A DNA stretch of 64,000 nt, taken from Ahaetulla prasina. Its lineage: Eukaryota > Chordata > Lepidosauria > Squamata > Colubridae. Position numbers and translations under genes: made by a program. Location of the stretch: the NCBI RefSeq assembly GCF_028640845.1, contig NC_080540.1, forward strand, positions 94,414,061 to 94,478,060, read 5' to 3'. Below, in pieces: positions 13,474-24,229 of this stretch. Position 1 is the stretch's first letter; every line of letters starts with the position of its first letter. The notes beneath the pieces were generated by a model, which saw only the letters and a program-made list of their open reading frames with translations, had not been told where the DNA came from and did no database searches.

Positions 13474-14004
13474 CAGTGGTGGTGAACCTTTTACTCACCG
13501 AGTGCTGAACAGGTACGTGTTTCACGCACTTCGCACACGCATGTGTCATCCGCACTAACGTGTGGCTCCTTCCCATGCTCTGCGCACGCAACCGCACCAT
13601 CTGCACATGCACAAAGCTTTCATGCGCTCCCACCTTGTGCTGTGTGTGCAACCACACCATCAGCGCATGTGCACAGCTTTCACACACGCATCCCCATGCG
13701 CTGCGCACACAATTGCACCATCTGCACATGTGTGTGCTTTTTGCATGTGCAATACATGTGTGCAAATGCTGTGTGCGCAAGTGTGTGCTGTGCACCAGGA
13801 CTCTCACGTGCATGCTCAAATGTGCATGCATGCATAGGAGAGGTCTGAAGACCAGCTGGGTCCCCTGAATTGCGTGCATGTGCACCGGAGGCCCAAACAC
13901 CAGCTGGGGTGTGCGTGCATACACCGCTTTAGGTGAGTTGGGCGACAGCTCGCATGCCTGGAAAAATGGCTCTGTGTGCGATTTCCAGAACGCGTACATA
14001 ATGG
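13474..14004 (+). mobile_element. 531-bp hAT-like element with TG/CA-rich body
   Basis: It opens CAGTGGTGGTGAACCTTTT, as does 34528-34947, and is flanked by perfect copies of TACTAAAA (13466-13473 and 14005-14012). The body is dense in alternating GCACATGTGTG-type sequence, with inverted and direct internal repeats. Long open frames here (for example 13379-13999 on the - strand) come from this biased composition and are not genes. Confidence 0.8.
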
Positions 14005-15126
14005 TACTAAAATAATGCAGTTCACTATACTGCGCCTTTTTGGTACAGAAGCACCATAACGCTGACCAGGTAGTAATATGCTCTTTTTTAAAATGTCAAT
14101 ATATTGTGCAAATATAATTCAAGAATATTATTTATATACTGAAAATATACATAGATAAATACTAATGATAATGATATAAAAGATGCATGTGGAAAAAAGA
14201 GGTCACATCATCTATTTTGTTCAAGCACAAGAGATCTGGTGTGCAATCAGAGTTCTGTACCATGAAGTTATGTTACTTCGCATTTGCTTTTTTTTACAGC
14301 AGAACAAATAGCAATGTTGTAAAAAACAACAGCCTGAGTGGCCCTATTCAATCAGAAGTTCTATCTCTTTAATCTCAGCACTGATTCTCCTTGTAGAACG
14401 TAGAGTTGCCTCTACATGGGAAATAAATGTAGTAATAATAAATAAAAATAGCATAAAAGAAGATTTTACAATCCTTCTAGTACAGCCTCCTGTTAGGCAG
14501 AAAGAAATCACCAGCTACTAAAAGGTGTGGAGTAAAAAAAGAGACTAGTCCTTGAAGAACTGGTTCCACTGAACTTGCAGTTTAGAATATTATTTGAAAC
14601 CTAAAAAAAAAAAAAAAAAACAATGTTCAAAAGTAGATTTTCATCTTCATGGCGTGGATGAATGCTTGGCTCGAATTCATTTTAGATCTAGCTCATTCTT
14701 TCTTTCCAATGTTTTTAAGCACAATTTATATATATTAAAAACATTTTCTGTGCCATTGTAACATTGTAAATATAGAAGTGTCAAGAAGGCTTCTAATGTA
14801 ACCTTTCTTCAGAGTTAATGTGTAAATACTTAATATGAAGAATAGTGTTGGCACAGGGTTATGATCAGTAGCACAGCGTTATAGTTCAGAGCTATTCAAA
14901 TCACAATCCTTATATAGCAAAGAAGGTGGCACCTCTTCAGCTAACACAAGAATCATTAATATCAGATGCAACTCAGAACCACCCATCGTGGATATCCTCA
15001 AAGCACAGGATAATATATGTGCATGGCAAAAGAAGGAAGAAGCCTCCTCAGATATAACATCCTCATGGCACTGTCTCTTCCACTAAGCCATATGTATCAT
15101 TACAACTGCACATACCTTCTTAGCAT

Positions 15127-15466
15127 AAAGGTAAATATAAAGGTTCCCCTCACACATAGGTAGTCGTTCCCGACTCTAGGTGGCAGTGCTCATCTCCATT
15201 TCAAAGCCGAAGAGCCAGCGCTGTCTGAAGATGTCTCCGTGGTCATGTAGCCGGCATGACTAAATACCAAGGGCGCACGGAACGCTGTTACCTTCCCACC
15301 AAAGATGGTCCCTATTTTTCTACTTGCATTTTTTATGTGCTTTCGAACTGCTAGGTTGGCAGAAGCTGGGACAAATAACAGGAGCTCACCCGGTTACGGT
15401 ATTCAAACTGCTGAACTGCCAACCTTTTGATCGACAAGCTCAGTGTCTTAGCCACAGAGCATCCCA
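15127..15466 (-). mobile_element. Sauria-type tRNA SINE
   Basis: On the - strand it has the tRNA-like head (complement of TCGACAAGCTCAGTGTCTTA), a body with CAGAAGCTGGGACAA and ACGGAACGCTGTTACC in complement, and a 3' end reading as the complement of AAAGGTTCCCCTC. This SINE family is common in squamates, and its tail is related to Bov-B LINEs, which supply its retrotransposition machinery. Confidence 0.85.
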
Positions 15467-16071
15467 GTGTCTTCTTAGCATATCTGATGCTAAACTTCAT
15501 GGGGAAGGAACATGATGACCTTTATGGTCCATCTTAAGTAGTAGATTGAGGAGGAGAATTATCAAAATGATCAAATACTAGGGATTGAAAGTAAACGCTG
15601 TCAGCGACTTGATAATCTTAAAGTACCGTATTGCCTTGGACTCTAAAGTCAGTGTCATAAATCTGTCAGGCAAAAATATTGTTGTAAATAAAGTCTGAGT
15701 TCAGATGAAATAATTTTTTTACTGGTAATTTATAGAGCAGGACAATGTTTGATATCACAATTTAGCAAGGGCTCAGGTTTTGGGGAAAACTTCACAGCAA
15801 AGACTTAATATGAAGTGCTTACATTTTAGGTCAAAGGCCAAGCCTTGCAATATTGAAGGTTGACCCTGTCCAAAACTGCATTTCTCAGGGCCATAAATAT
15901 TGGAAGTTGTCAACCTCAGCCAAATACAATTGTCACCAATCAGTCCAACTTTCCAGCACAATGTTGCTCTTTAAACAGAGCTGGTTATGCCAGGTGTTTC
16001 TCACATATGAATGTGGGGGTGGCATTACTGACATGTGTGTGTGTATGTATGTCTATCTGTCTGTCCCAAAA

Positions 16072-16190
16072 ATGCTTTTTCAAGAGGCAGCTGGAATTTC
16101 TGGTTTTTCTTTTGAAGACGTTTAGCTTCTCATCCTAGAAGCTGAAGAAGAAGAAGCATGACTTGGATGACTGAGAATCTCCATAGACAT
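16072..16190. repeat. Fold-back interspersed repeat fragment
   Basis: TTTTGAAGACGTTTAGCTTC then TCATCCTAGAAGCTGAAGAAG is a common vertebrate palindromic repeat. Its GATGACTGAGAATCTCCATA is the complement of sequence at 19938-19960. Confidence 0.6.
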
Positions 16191-17387
16191 CTGTCTGTCT
16201 GACTGACTGACTGACTACCTATAATACATCTTTTATTCAATATTTTGTTTCTGGCCTTAGGGCTGTAATGAAATTTAATCTGAATTTAATCTGATCTGTG
16301 TAACAAAAACATTTCTGCTCCCACTCTATCCTAGGCTGTCTGACTCTTTACCTGGGTAATGGTGATCTTCTTGCAGAATGGATGGAGATTTTCCAATTTA
16401 AGATCTAAGTCACAATGATTAAGGTCAAGATTGGTGGACTTTGATTACCTCTCCATTGTTTCTTGGATCAGGGCTCTTTGGGATTCCTATAGTGACATAC
16501 TTTGATGATCTTCCTTGCCTGAGGATGAGTTCTCAGCCAGGAGCATCTTCTCACATTTTAAGCCTAGTGTTAAAGGCAAAGTCAGCTGTCGGAAAAGCAA
16601 CTATCTGCCCTTTTGCTGTGGAATTATAATTATGATTACTTCTAAAATAATTTATCATTGTGACTTTGAGATCAATATTCAAAACTCCCTTGGCAGCCAT
16701 GCAGGGGGAAAAACACATAAATATTATTGTTTTATTTATTAACAATGGATTTATTATAAACATCACTGCAATCAATTCACAACACCAAACTGCTTTTGTC
16801 CCAAATATTCAGAATCCTTTATATCATTTATAAGGTGATGTGACATACCATCCCAGGAGTTTTTGTCTCTCGACATTTTTCTTTCAACTTTTCTTTTTAT
16901 TTTATTTTCTCTTAAAGAGCCTTAAATCTCTTTTCTTTTCCCACACATACAATAAACTATGATAATAACACTTCCTTTATCTCTGCTTTTCATTATCTTT
17001 ATCTTTAATCGTGTTGAAAGATGATTAACAATCAGCAGAACATTATATGCTGTGTTGGGAAGCAGCACTTTCATTGGAAATCATACAAAGAAAGATGCTT
17101 TTATCTTAGGGAATAAAATTCCTTTGTGAAGCTGCTGTAATTTTATCATTAGGAAGCCATAGGTTGATACCAAGCAATTAAGAATGTGAGAACACAAGCA
17201 GATCAAACTGAAAGCCTTTCTGTTCTAGCATTCCATTCTCAAATTGGCCAGCCAGATGTCTCATGTCATCGAAAGCTTAAGTGCAGGACATAAATTAAGT
17301 AGCACTTTTGAATCCCTTTCTCCAAAATTACTATTGGCAGGCAGATATTACCGAGCATTGTGTGACAAGTAAGAACCTGTCTTTGCT

Positions 17388-17612
17388 TAGTTCCTGCCTA
17401 CCTAGCAATTCAAAAGCATGCAGATGCAAGTAAATAAATAGGTACCACTACAGTGGGGAGAAAACAACACTCCACAATGTCATGCTGGCCTCATAATTAT
17501 GGAAATATCTTTGGACAGCGCTTGTTTCATGGCCTCAAAATGGAGATGAACACCACCCCCTGAGTCCTTTGGGAGAAGGGTGGTATACAAATTAATTAAT
17601 TAAATAAATAAA
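17388..17612 (+). mobile_element. Truncated Sauria-type SINE with alternative 3' end
   Basis: It lacks the tRNA head. It contains CCTGCCTACCTAGCAATTC, AAATAGGTACC and GAGATGAACACCACCCCCTG, body phrases shared with 23741-24229. It ends GGGAGAAGGGTGGTATACAA then an ATTAATTAAATAAATA tail, an ending seen on LINE-type repeats at 35530 and 53265. Confidence 0.65.
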
Positions 17613-17737
17613 TAATCAGTAATGACTAGTTGAGCAAAATACGCAGGGACTTCTTTTTAATCCCATTCGCCAAAATTACTATTGGCAGAGAGATATTATA
17701 CACAATATGCAATCGTGTCTAACTAGAAATCATTGGC

Positions 17738-17969
17738 TTTGTCAGAAGTCAGCTGGGAATGTCACAAATGGCAATCACATGACCCCAGGATGCTACAAAC
17801 ATCATAAGTTTATGCCAGTCACCAAGTGCCCAAATCCTGATCACATGACTGTAAAAATGTTGCAATGGTTGTTAAGTACAAAGATCAGTTGTAAATCACT
17901 TTTTTGAATGCTGTTGAATGGTCACTAACTGAACTTTGAATGGTCACTAAGTAAGTCGAGGTTTAACTA
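17738..17969. mobile_element. TIR DNA element, left part missing
   Basis: The body and right end match the element at 36151-36538 (AATGGCAATCACATGAC, CTGATCACATGACTG, GAATGGTCACTAA, AAGTCGAGGTTTAACTA). Confidence 0.55.
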
Positions 17970-18399
17970 TATATGTTTTTCTTCAAAAATACGAAATATC
18001 TCTTCTATGTGTTTTATCATGACAGTCTGATGATCTTTTTGTGGGCCATCAGATTTCCCTGTATACCTATGGTCTATTTACACTTGGCAATTAAACACGC
18101 AATCAAAAACACTGCTATCTCTATCTCCTAAGGATAATTCAATCAACAAGTAGCTCCAACCTATTTTTTGTCAACATTTATTTGTTTTTTTATTAATTTA
18201 ACACATTTGTAGGCCACCCACTTGGAATGACTCCAGATGACATACAGAGTCAAAACATAAAAATTCAATCAATATCAAAACCATATGCACATTGAACCCA
18301 TATCTTCTCTTAATCCAACGATCAGGCAAAAAGCCAGATTTTTAGGGATCATCAAAAAGAAAGAAGGGTAAGGATTGCTCATTTGCTAGACCAATTCTT

Positions 18400-19050
18400 G
18401 AATATAGCTCACCTGTCTGGAACCCATACCACATTTCAGACCACATTTAATATTGATTGAATACAATACAATACAATACAATTGAACGTGTCCAGAAATA
18501 TTTTACAAGAAGAGTTCTCCACTCCTCTGAATACAACAAAATACCTTATACCACCAGACTTGAAATCTTGGGTTTAGAAAACTTAGAACTCCGCCGCCTT
18601 CGACAGGACCTATGTTTAACTGATAGAATCATCTATTGCAATGTCCTTCCTGTTGAAGATTACTTCAGCTTCAATCACAACAATACAAAGCAAACAATAG
18701 ATTGAAATTTAATGTTAACCGCTTCAATCTTGATTGCAGAAAATATGACTTCAGTAACAGAGTTATTAATACTTGGAACACACTACCTGACTCTGTAAGC
18801 TTCAACCAAAAACTGTCTACTATTGACCTCACCCCATTCCTAAGAGGTCTATAAGGGGCATGCATAAGAGCACAAATGGGCCTACCGTTCCTGTCCTACT
18901 GTTTCCTTTCATTAGATCCAATTTATATAGTTATTACATGCTTATACTCATATATATGCTTATATGTTATATAGTTGCTTCATGCTTATGCTTATGTATG
19001 CTGTTATGACAAATAAATAAATAAAATAAAATAACAAAATAAATAAAAAA
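18400..19050 (+). mobile_element. L2/CR1-group LINE 3' part
   Basis: The frame 18457-18705 reads ERVQKYFTRRVLHSSEYNKI, then TTRLEILGLENLELRRLRQD and LPVEDYFSFNHNN, the C-terminus of a non-LTR ORF2. The frame then shifts, and 18716-18855 still encodes a recognisable end (INTW, DLTPFLRGL). The tail is AAATAAATAAATAAAATAAAA. It is a dead fragment on the TRPC7 strand. Confidence 0.8.
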
Positions 19051-19585
19051 TATCTCTGGGAGGATGCTATTCTCCCAGAGGTAATACAGTGGATCAGAGG
19101 GCATTGCTTGATAGATATGATCTGAACCATGCTGACTCTACCTATCACAGGAAGGCTAGTGATCATAGGAGCAAGGTGGTCCTACAGATAACAGACCCTT
19201 ATGCCATAAAAGTCTTTATAGGTGACGAGAAGTATGTTGAATTATACTTAGAAGCCTTATGGTACACACCATGAAACAGAGGTGGTACATGGACACACAG
19301 TGGCATGCCCATAATGGTGGAAACAACCACATTCTGGACCATCTAAAACTGCCAAAGGTCTTCATGGGCAGCCTCCATGTTACTAAGGCATGTTGGCACT
19401 AGATCAATGCCATTTTTAATTATTTCAAGCATTTAAAAATATTTCAGTGTTTCTACTGCATTGCACTAGTTTTGAATATACATTATATTTTCTTATTATG
19501 GCTATTATCACTGATACCACTAATTTTATATTTACATTGCTATTTTTCTCTATTGTACTCTTTTGACTGTTGTTGTTGTTGCTGA

Positions 19586-19611
19586 TATGTGTGTGTGTGT
19601 GTGTGTGTGTA
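19586..19611. repeat. (TG)n microsatellite
   Basis: About eleven TG units. Confidence 0.9.
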
Positions 19612-19990
19612 TTTAGATTTGTGATTATATCCAAGAAAACAATTGCACTTTGGCTTCAGAATTTCACACTGGACCTTTTAAGTGAAGATAATTAGGAAAG
19701 TTTGAGTCAAGATCAGGCAAAGTTGCCTGAAAGTTTGAGTCAAGATCAGGCAAAGTTGCATTTGGGAATAGAATCTACAGAAAATGCTACTGTACTTAAT
19801 ATCTTAGATGGGAACATAGTAAGAGATGGCAATTTAAAATGCTCAAATTATTGATATATAGAGCTGAAGAAGAAGCTGAAGAAGTAAGCCTCCATTCACA
19901 GCAGGACTGAAAGATCAGAATTATTTCTTCCTTCCTGTCTATGGAGATTCTCAGTCATCAAGGTTATAGTTGTCCCAAAGGTGTTTTTTA

Positions 19991-20113
19991 AACTGGACTT
20001 TGTTTTTTCTTTGAAGACATTTCACTTCTCATCCCCACTATCCAGTCAGAGCTGAAGAAGCTTCTTGGATGAAAAGCAAAACGTTTTCAAAGAAAAGACA
20101 AGAAAGTCCAGTT
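19991..20113. repeat. Fold-back repeat just upstream of exon
   Basis: The arms AACTGGACTT...TCTTTGAAGAC...CTTCTCATCC and the complementary GGATGAAAAGC...AAGTCCAGTT form an imperfect hairpin of about 123 bp. It is the same family as 16072-16190. Confidence 0.75.
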
Positions 20114-20131
20114 GCCTCCTGAAAAAACATA

Positions 20132-20218
20132 TTCCTTCCTTCCTTCCTTCCTTCCTTCCTTCCTTCCTTCCTTCCTTCCTTCCTTCCTTCCTTCCTTCCT
20201 TCCTTCCTTCCTTCCTTC
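20132..20218. repeat. (TTCC)n microsatellite
   Basis: About 21 TTCC units, a homopyrimidine tract, lie about 220 bp before the exon at 20438. Confidence 0.95.
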
Positions 20219-20437
20219 TCCCCAAAGATTGCTAAGGCTTATGTATCAGGGGGGGTTTTTTGCACTCATTTTGGAGACACTTAATGTTTTTCATGAAGTC
20301 TGTTTCTTCATCCTGTCATTTTGATGATCAACCATTTGTCTTATCTCTACTCCAGAGGCTGTGGGGGAGGCAGCACTGCTTACTTTCACAATTCTTCTCC
20401 TTTTCAAGCAATCCTTACCTTTATTTTCCTCTTGCAG

Positions 20438-20602
20438 TTTGTTGCCCATCCCAACTGTCAGCAACAATTACTCACCATGTGGTATGAGAACCTCTCAGGC
20501 TTACGCCAGCAGTCAATTGCTGTGAAATTCTTGGCTGTCTTCGGAGTTTCCATAGGCCTTCCATTCCTCGCCATAGCATACTGGATAGCTCCCTGCAGTA
20601 AG
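20438..20602 (+). CDS. TRPC7: TRPC7 exon: pre-S1 region (partial gene, first exon in window)
   Basis: This exon encodes 55 residues in phase 0, starting [12 protein letters not shown] and ending IAPCSK. It is preceded by a pyrimidine-rich tract and CAG and followed by a GTACAG donor. TRPC7 is a diacylglycerol-activated, calcium-permeable, non-selective cation channel of the plasma membrane and can assemble with TRPC3 and TRPC6. The exon covers the cytosolic linker after the ankyrin repeats (motif [11 protein letters not shown]) and the hydrophobic pre-S1 elbow ([14 protein letters not shown]). The variant [15 protein letters not shown] matches TRPC7 better than TRPC3 or TRPC6, as judged from memory of the family. 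The preceding ankyrin-repeat exon is not in the window. Gene identity is strong; the exon ends are inferred from splice consensus and phase. Confidence 0.95.
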
Positions 20603-22010
20603 GTACAGATTGGTTAAGGTGCATGTTTGTTTATCATTATTTATCTACAGTATATCCCTGGCTTGATGCAAATGACAAGGTTTTCAGTTCAATCACAAAT
20701 AAACATTGTTTTATTAAAAGGTGCAACAGGCTTTTCAGTGAGTGAGCACAGATTAGACACAAATTAAGCAACTGCAAAATATTTTTTAAAAGATAGGTAA
20801 AAAAACAAAAATAGAAAAAGTAAGGGGGGGTGCTATTGCTAGTTTTATTACTTATTAGGCATCATGTATGTAAGCAAATGTCTTTACAAGATTGAGCGGT
20901 ATTAACTGAGAAATCTTTAATTCAGTTCAAAGTTTTAAACAGGATTTGAAGATTGAGAATTTCTCATTTAATTTCTGATTGTTTCCAGAGGAATACAGTA
21001 GAATATGTAAAGAAGCCAGATCTTACAGTCAGAGCTCATGGTGCCAAATAGCTTAAACAATTGTTATGAAGAAGGAAGAGCTGATTGAAACAACTAGTAT
21101 TCCAGGAAAATCACTGGCTCTAATTTTCCATTTCTGCCACTAGCCAACAAAGCATTTTAAAAAGTATAGAGGTGTCACAAAGTATTTTTTTTTAAAAAAA
21201 ATCTCCTTTTACACAAATAGTGAATTTATCTGATCTTGTACGGTCAGTCTGCATAATGCAAATCTGAGACAAAGCTTTGTGGAAGCCTTTGAACTGGGGA
21301 GACATGTGTTCCATCTTGTGTAGGTTAAAAAAAATATCCTAATTGCCTCATTCTATCCTAGATTTCTGATTCATTCTAATGCAGTTCTCAGTCCTATTTT
21401 AAATGTACCATGAGTGACAGCTTAATGTTATCAAGGTTCCCCTATTTTGGCATATGTGTGTGTGTCTTTGAGTTGTTGCTGATTCCTCATGAGTGCTTGG
21501 ACTAGCAATTTTCCTTCCATTTTCGAGACTTCAGAAATGGTTTGCCATTGCCTGATTTCAGGACTTAGGGAGAATTGCTGTGGCAGAACGAGAACTCACA
21601 TTTTCTAGCCTGGTGCCATAATCATTATACCAAATTGGTGCACACACTCTTTTCCTCTTTTTATCCCATTTCTCGGCTATAAAAATCTTTCTATGAGCAC
21701 TACATTGCCATAGGCAAGTACCTCCTTGGCTTCCAGGAGAGAATACAGAATAATATGACAATAATTGCTGGGCCTAGAAAAATATTACCCCTGATTTTAA
21801 TGATCCTGGAGATTTCAGAATCAAAAGGAACAAGGTACAATTTAGGCTTGCATGCCACGATCTAAGACAACTGAAATTCAATTTGAGATGCTTCAAGATT
21901 CAATTAAAAAACATTCTTCCATAGGCTATTTTGGAGAAGGAACAAAATATAACTGTTCTATTTGGAGATAGAATTGGATGAAATTAACCAGGAAGGTAAA
22001 CTCTTTAGAG

Positions 22011-22261
22011 CAGGGGTGTCAAATTCAATTTCATTGAGGGCCGCATTGTTGGGGGGGGGATCAGGAAGCGTGGCCAGGGCGGGTGTGGCCAGCTCAACAT
22101 CACTTGCTTCGTTTTCGGCTGCAACACTCTCCTGCAGCCCTCTGCCAGCTAAAACGGAGCCCCAGGGCCCTCCCAGGCTCTGTTTTCACTGGCAGAGGCA
22201 GTGCAGGGTGGTCCTTTGCTAATTCCAGGGCAGCCCATGGGTCTTGAGTTTGACACCCCTG
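22011..22261. mobile_element. 251-bp hAT-like element, perfect TIR and duplication
   Basis: The ends CAGGGGTGTCAAA and TTTGACACCCCTG are 13-bp inverted repeats apart from minor drift. CTTTAGAG occurs at 22003-22010 and 22262-22269 as the 8-bp target duplication. The body is GC-rich and non-coding. Confidence 0.9.
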
Positions 22262-23528
22262 CTTTAGAGGGACTTAGCATTGCCCAATTTCAACAGGCTA
22301 CCTTCAATGGTTTGACTGTAATTTTTAAAACAATATTCCTGGTACATTTTAAGACAGAGGTAGCAGGGGTGTGATCTGGGTGGTATAGCAACCTCCATAT
22401 TGTCAGCTAAATGAAATGAATTCACAAGTATCTTAATTGGTTTACATTAATGTTTACAATGGTTTAAAAATTAAAAAAATAAACTGTACTAAGAGGTAAA
22501 AAGGTAACAAAAAGAGGTAAGAGGAAATTCAAAATAGAAAGTATTTCTTTACAGAAAGAGTAGTGACAGTTTGGAACCAACTTCCAGTTGAGGTAATTCA
22601 TCAGTAGCCAAGTTTAAACATGCTTAGGATAAACACATGTCCATCTTCAGCTTGCCAATAGTATTAGTTAGTTAGCAGAGGCACACCGCAAAGAAAGAAG
22701 CTGGCAGGAAAAAGGGGTTTTACATTGCCTTGTTAAAAATAGTAGATGTTTAGTTCTGTGCTTGTTAGTCTGGTATCACCTCCTGAATTGTCCAGAGATT
22801 CATCCTGGAGTACTAAGACATGCAGATTTTTAATATAAGATTTGACCCAGGAATTTGCAAAATGCTTAGAAAGGCTGCAGAATTCTTTGAAAGTCGCAGA
22901 ATTGCTTTCCTTACTTTGAAGCCTGAATCTGCTTCAAAGGAGTGATTTCACCAAAGCTTCATCAAATTGTAGCATTCCTTCAAAGCTGGGGTTAGTTAAG
23001 GGAAGCTGTAATAACCTCTGAACACATTAAAAAGCCATCCTCACAGACACCATCAGGCTTTTGAACTGACACTATGTGACATTTAACTCTTTTCAAAGTT
23101 GCTCCTAAGCAGCTGGTATTTCGGAAAGTAACTAAAATAGATGGTTTCTCTCATTTTCTTTCTTTTGGATAAGGGAAATTCCACCACCAGAAAAACACAT
23201 CTTCTTCTTTTTAGCATTCATTAAGACTTTTATCTTTACAAAGCCTAACTTCTAAAAAAACCTAACTGGAAGGGCAGAATACTGGGTCTATCAGTAAATA
23301 GCCTACCCTGCAATATAATATTTTTTTTTTTTAATTTTAACCTGGCTTTAATCCAGGCGGTAGAGATATTTCCAAAAGCTCTTCTTGCATGGCTTAGCTC
23401 TGGCTTTGGATCCTAGTAATCCTGCTTGTAAAAGGTAATAATTTTGCCAAATGTCCCTACTGTTCTATAAACTAAGCCCAGCACAGCTACCTGGGTCTTT
23501 CTTGATGCTGAAGCACTTTCCATTAGAA

Positions 23529-23635
23529 TATGGGTGTCAAACTCGCTGCATCACGTTGCCATCACATGATGTTTTGCAATGTTTTCCCATTCGCGGAGCT
23601 GGGGTGGGCTGCAGGCCACTAGTCTGACACCCCTG
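23529..23635. mobile_element. 107-bp hAT-like element
   Basis: The ends TGGGTGTCAAAC and CTGACACCCCTG are related to 22011-22261. The flanking 8-mers CATTAGAA and CAGTAGAA differ by one base. Confidence 0.78.
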
Positions 23636-23740
23636 CAGTAGAATAAGACTTTCTTTCACTTTCTGCCACACTCGGTTTACTACCGTTCTTTCCACACTAT
23701 CAGATGAGATCTGGGTTACTTCTTAATACTATTACTTTTT

Positions 23741-24229
23741 AAGGGTCGTGATGGCTCAGCAGTTAAAGATATTGAGCTTGTCAGCTGGCAAGCTGACAGC
23801 CCATGTTTGAAACCCAAGGGCTGCATGACAGGGTGAGTTCCCGTTACTTGCCCCAGCTCCTGCCCATCTAGCATGCAAATGCCACTGGATGAATAGGTAC
23901 CATTTGGTGGGAAGGTAACCAGTGGTGAGTTTCACTTACCTTTGCTACCGCTTTGATCGTGCATGCGCAGAGCATATTTGATGATCTCTGGGTGGGTGGG
24001 TGGAGCCTCCTACCACCAATGCTACTGGTTTGCCTGAATCAGGTTGAACCGGTAGCAACCCACCACTGAAGGTAACATCGTTCTGTGCGCTTTGGCGTAT
24101 ATTCATGCTGGCCACATGGCCATGGAAGCATCTTCAGACAATGCTGGCTCCCTCAGCTAAGAAACATAGATGAGCATGGCCCCCTAGAGTTAGACATGAC
24201 TTGACAGGGAAAACCTTTACAGTTACCTT
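23741..24229 (+). mobile_element. Sauria-type SINE carrying a nested hAT-like element
   Basis: The tRNA-like head GTCGTGATGGCTCAGCAGTT (A-box-like region) is followed by the Sauria body and a 3' end AAAACCTTTACAGTTACC. The direct repeats TATTACTTTTT at 23730-23740 and 24230-24240 are its target duplication. The body is split by 23920-24068. Confidence 0.88.
23920..24068. mobile_element. 149-bp hAT-like element inside the SINE
   Basis: The termini CAGTGGTG and CACCACTG are perfect inverted repeats. AAGGTAAC at 23912-23919 and 24069-24076 is a perfect 8-bp duplication, and removing one copy restores the SINE phrase GGGAAGGTAACATCGTTC. Confidence 0.92.

Larger units (their letters stand above)
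1..20437 (+). other. TRPC7 intron (3' part), repeat-rich
   Basis: This is non-coding sequence upstream of the first exon in the window. No ankyrin-repeat exon is recognisable; that exon would give a reading frame of several hundred codons and none exists. Identified repeats are listed separately. Stretches where I see nothing assignable are 1-868, 3063-5140, 6700-7550, 9600-11720, 12650-13465, 14015-15120, 15470-16070, 16230-17380 and 19050-19860. They are AT-rich with scattered homopolymers, including A runs near 10008 and 14594. Confidence 0.85.

Noticed and set aside
13379..13999. A 206-codon - strand frame and several + strand frames over the same bases
   Set aside because: All arise from His/Cys/Ala-rich translation of TG/CA-type sequence inside a hAT-like element.
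23741..23800. Possible tRNA genes at the SINE heads (also 15400-15466 and 39626-39690)
   Set aside because: They are only tRNA-like promoter parts joined to SINE bodies and cannot form a full cloverleaf.
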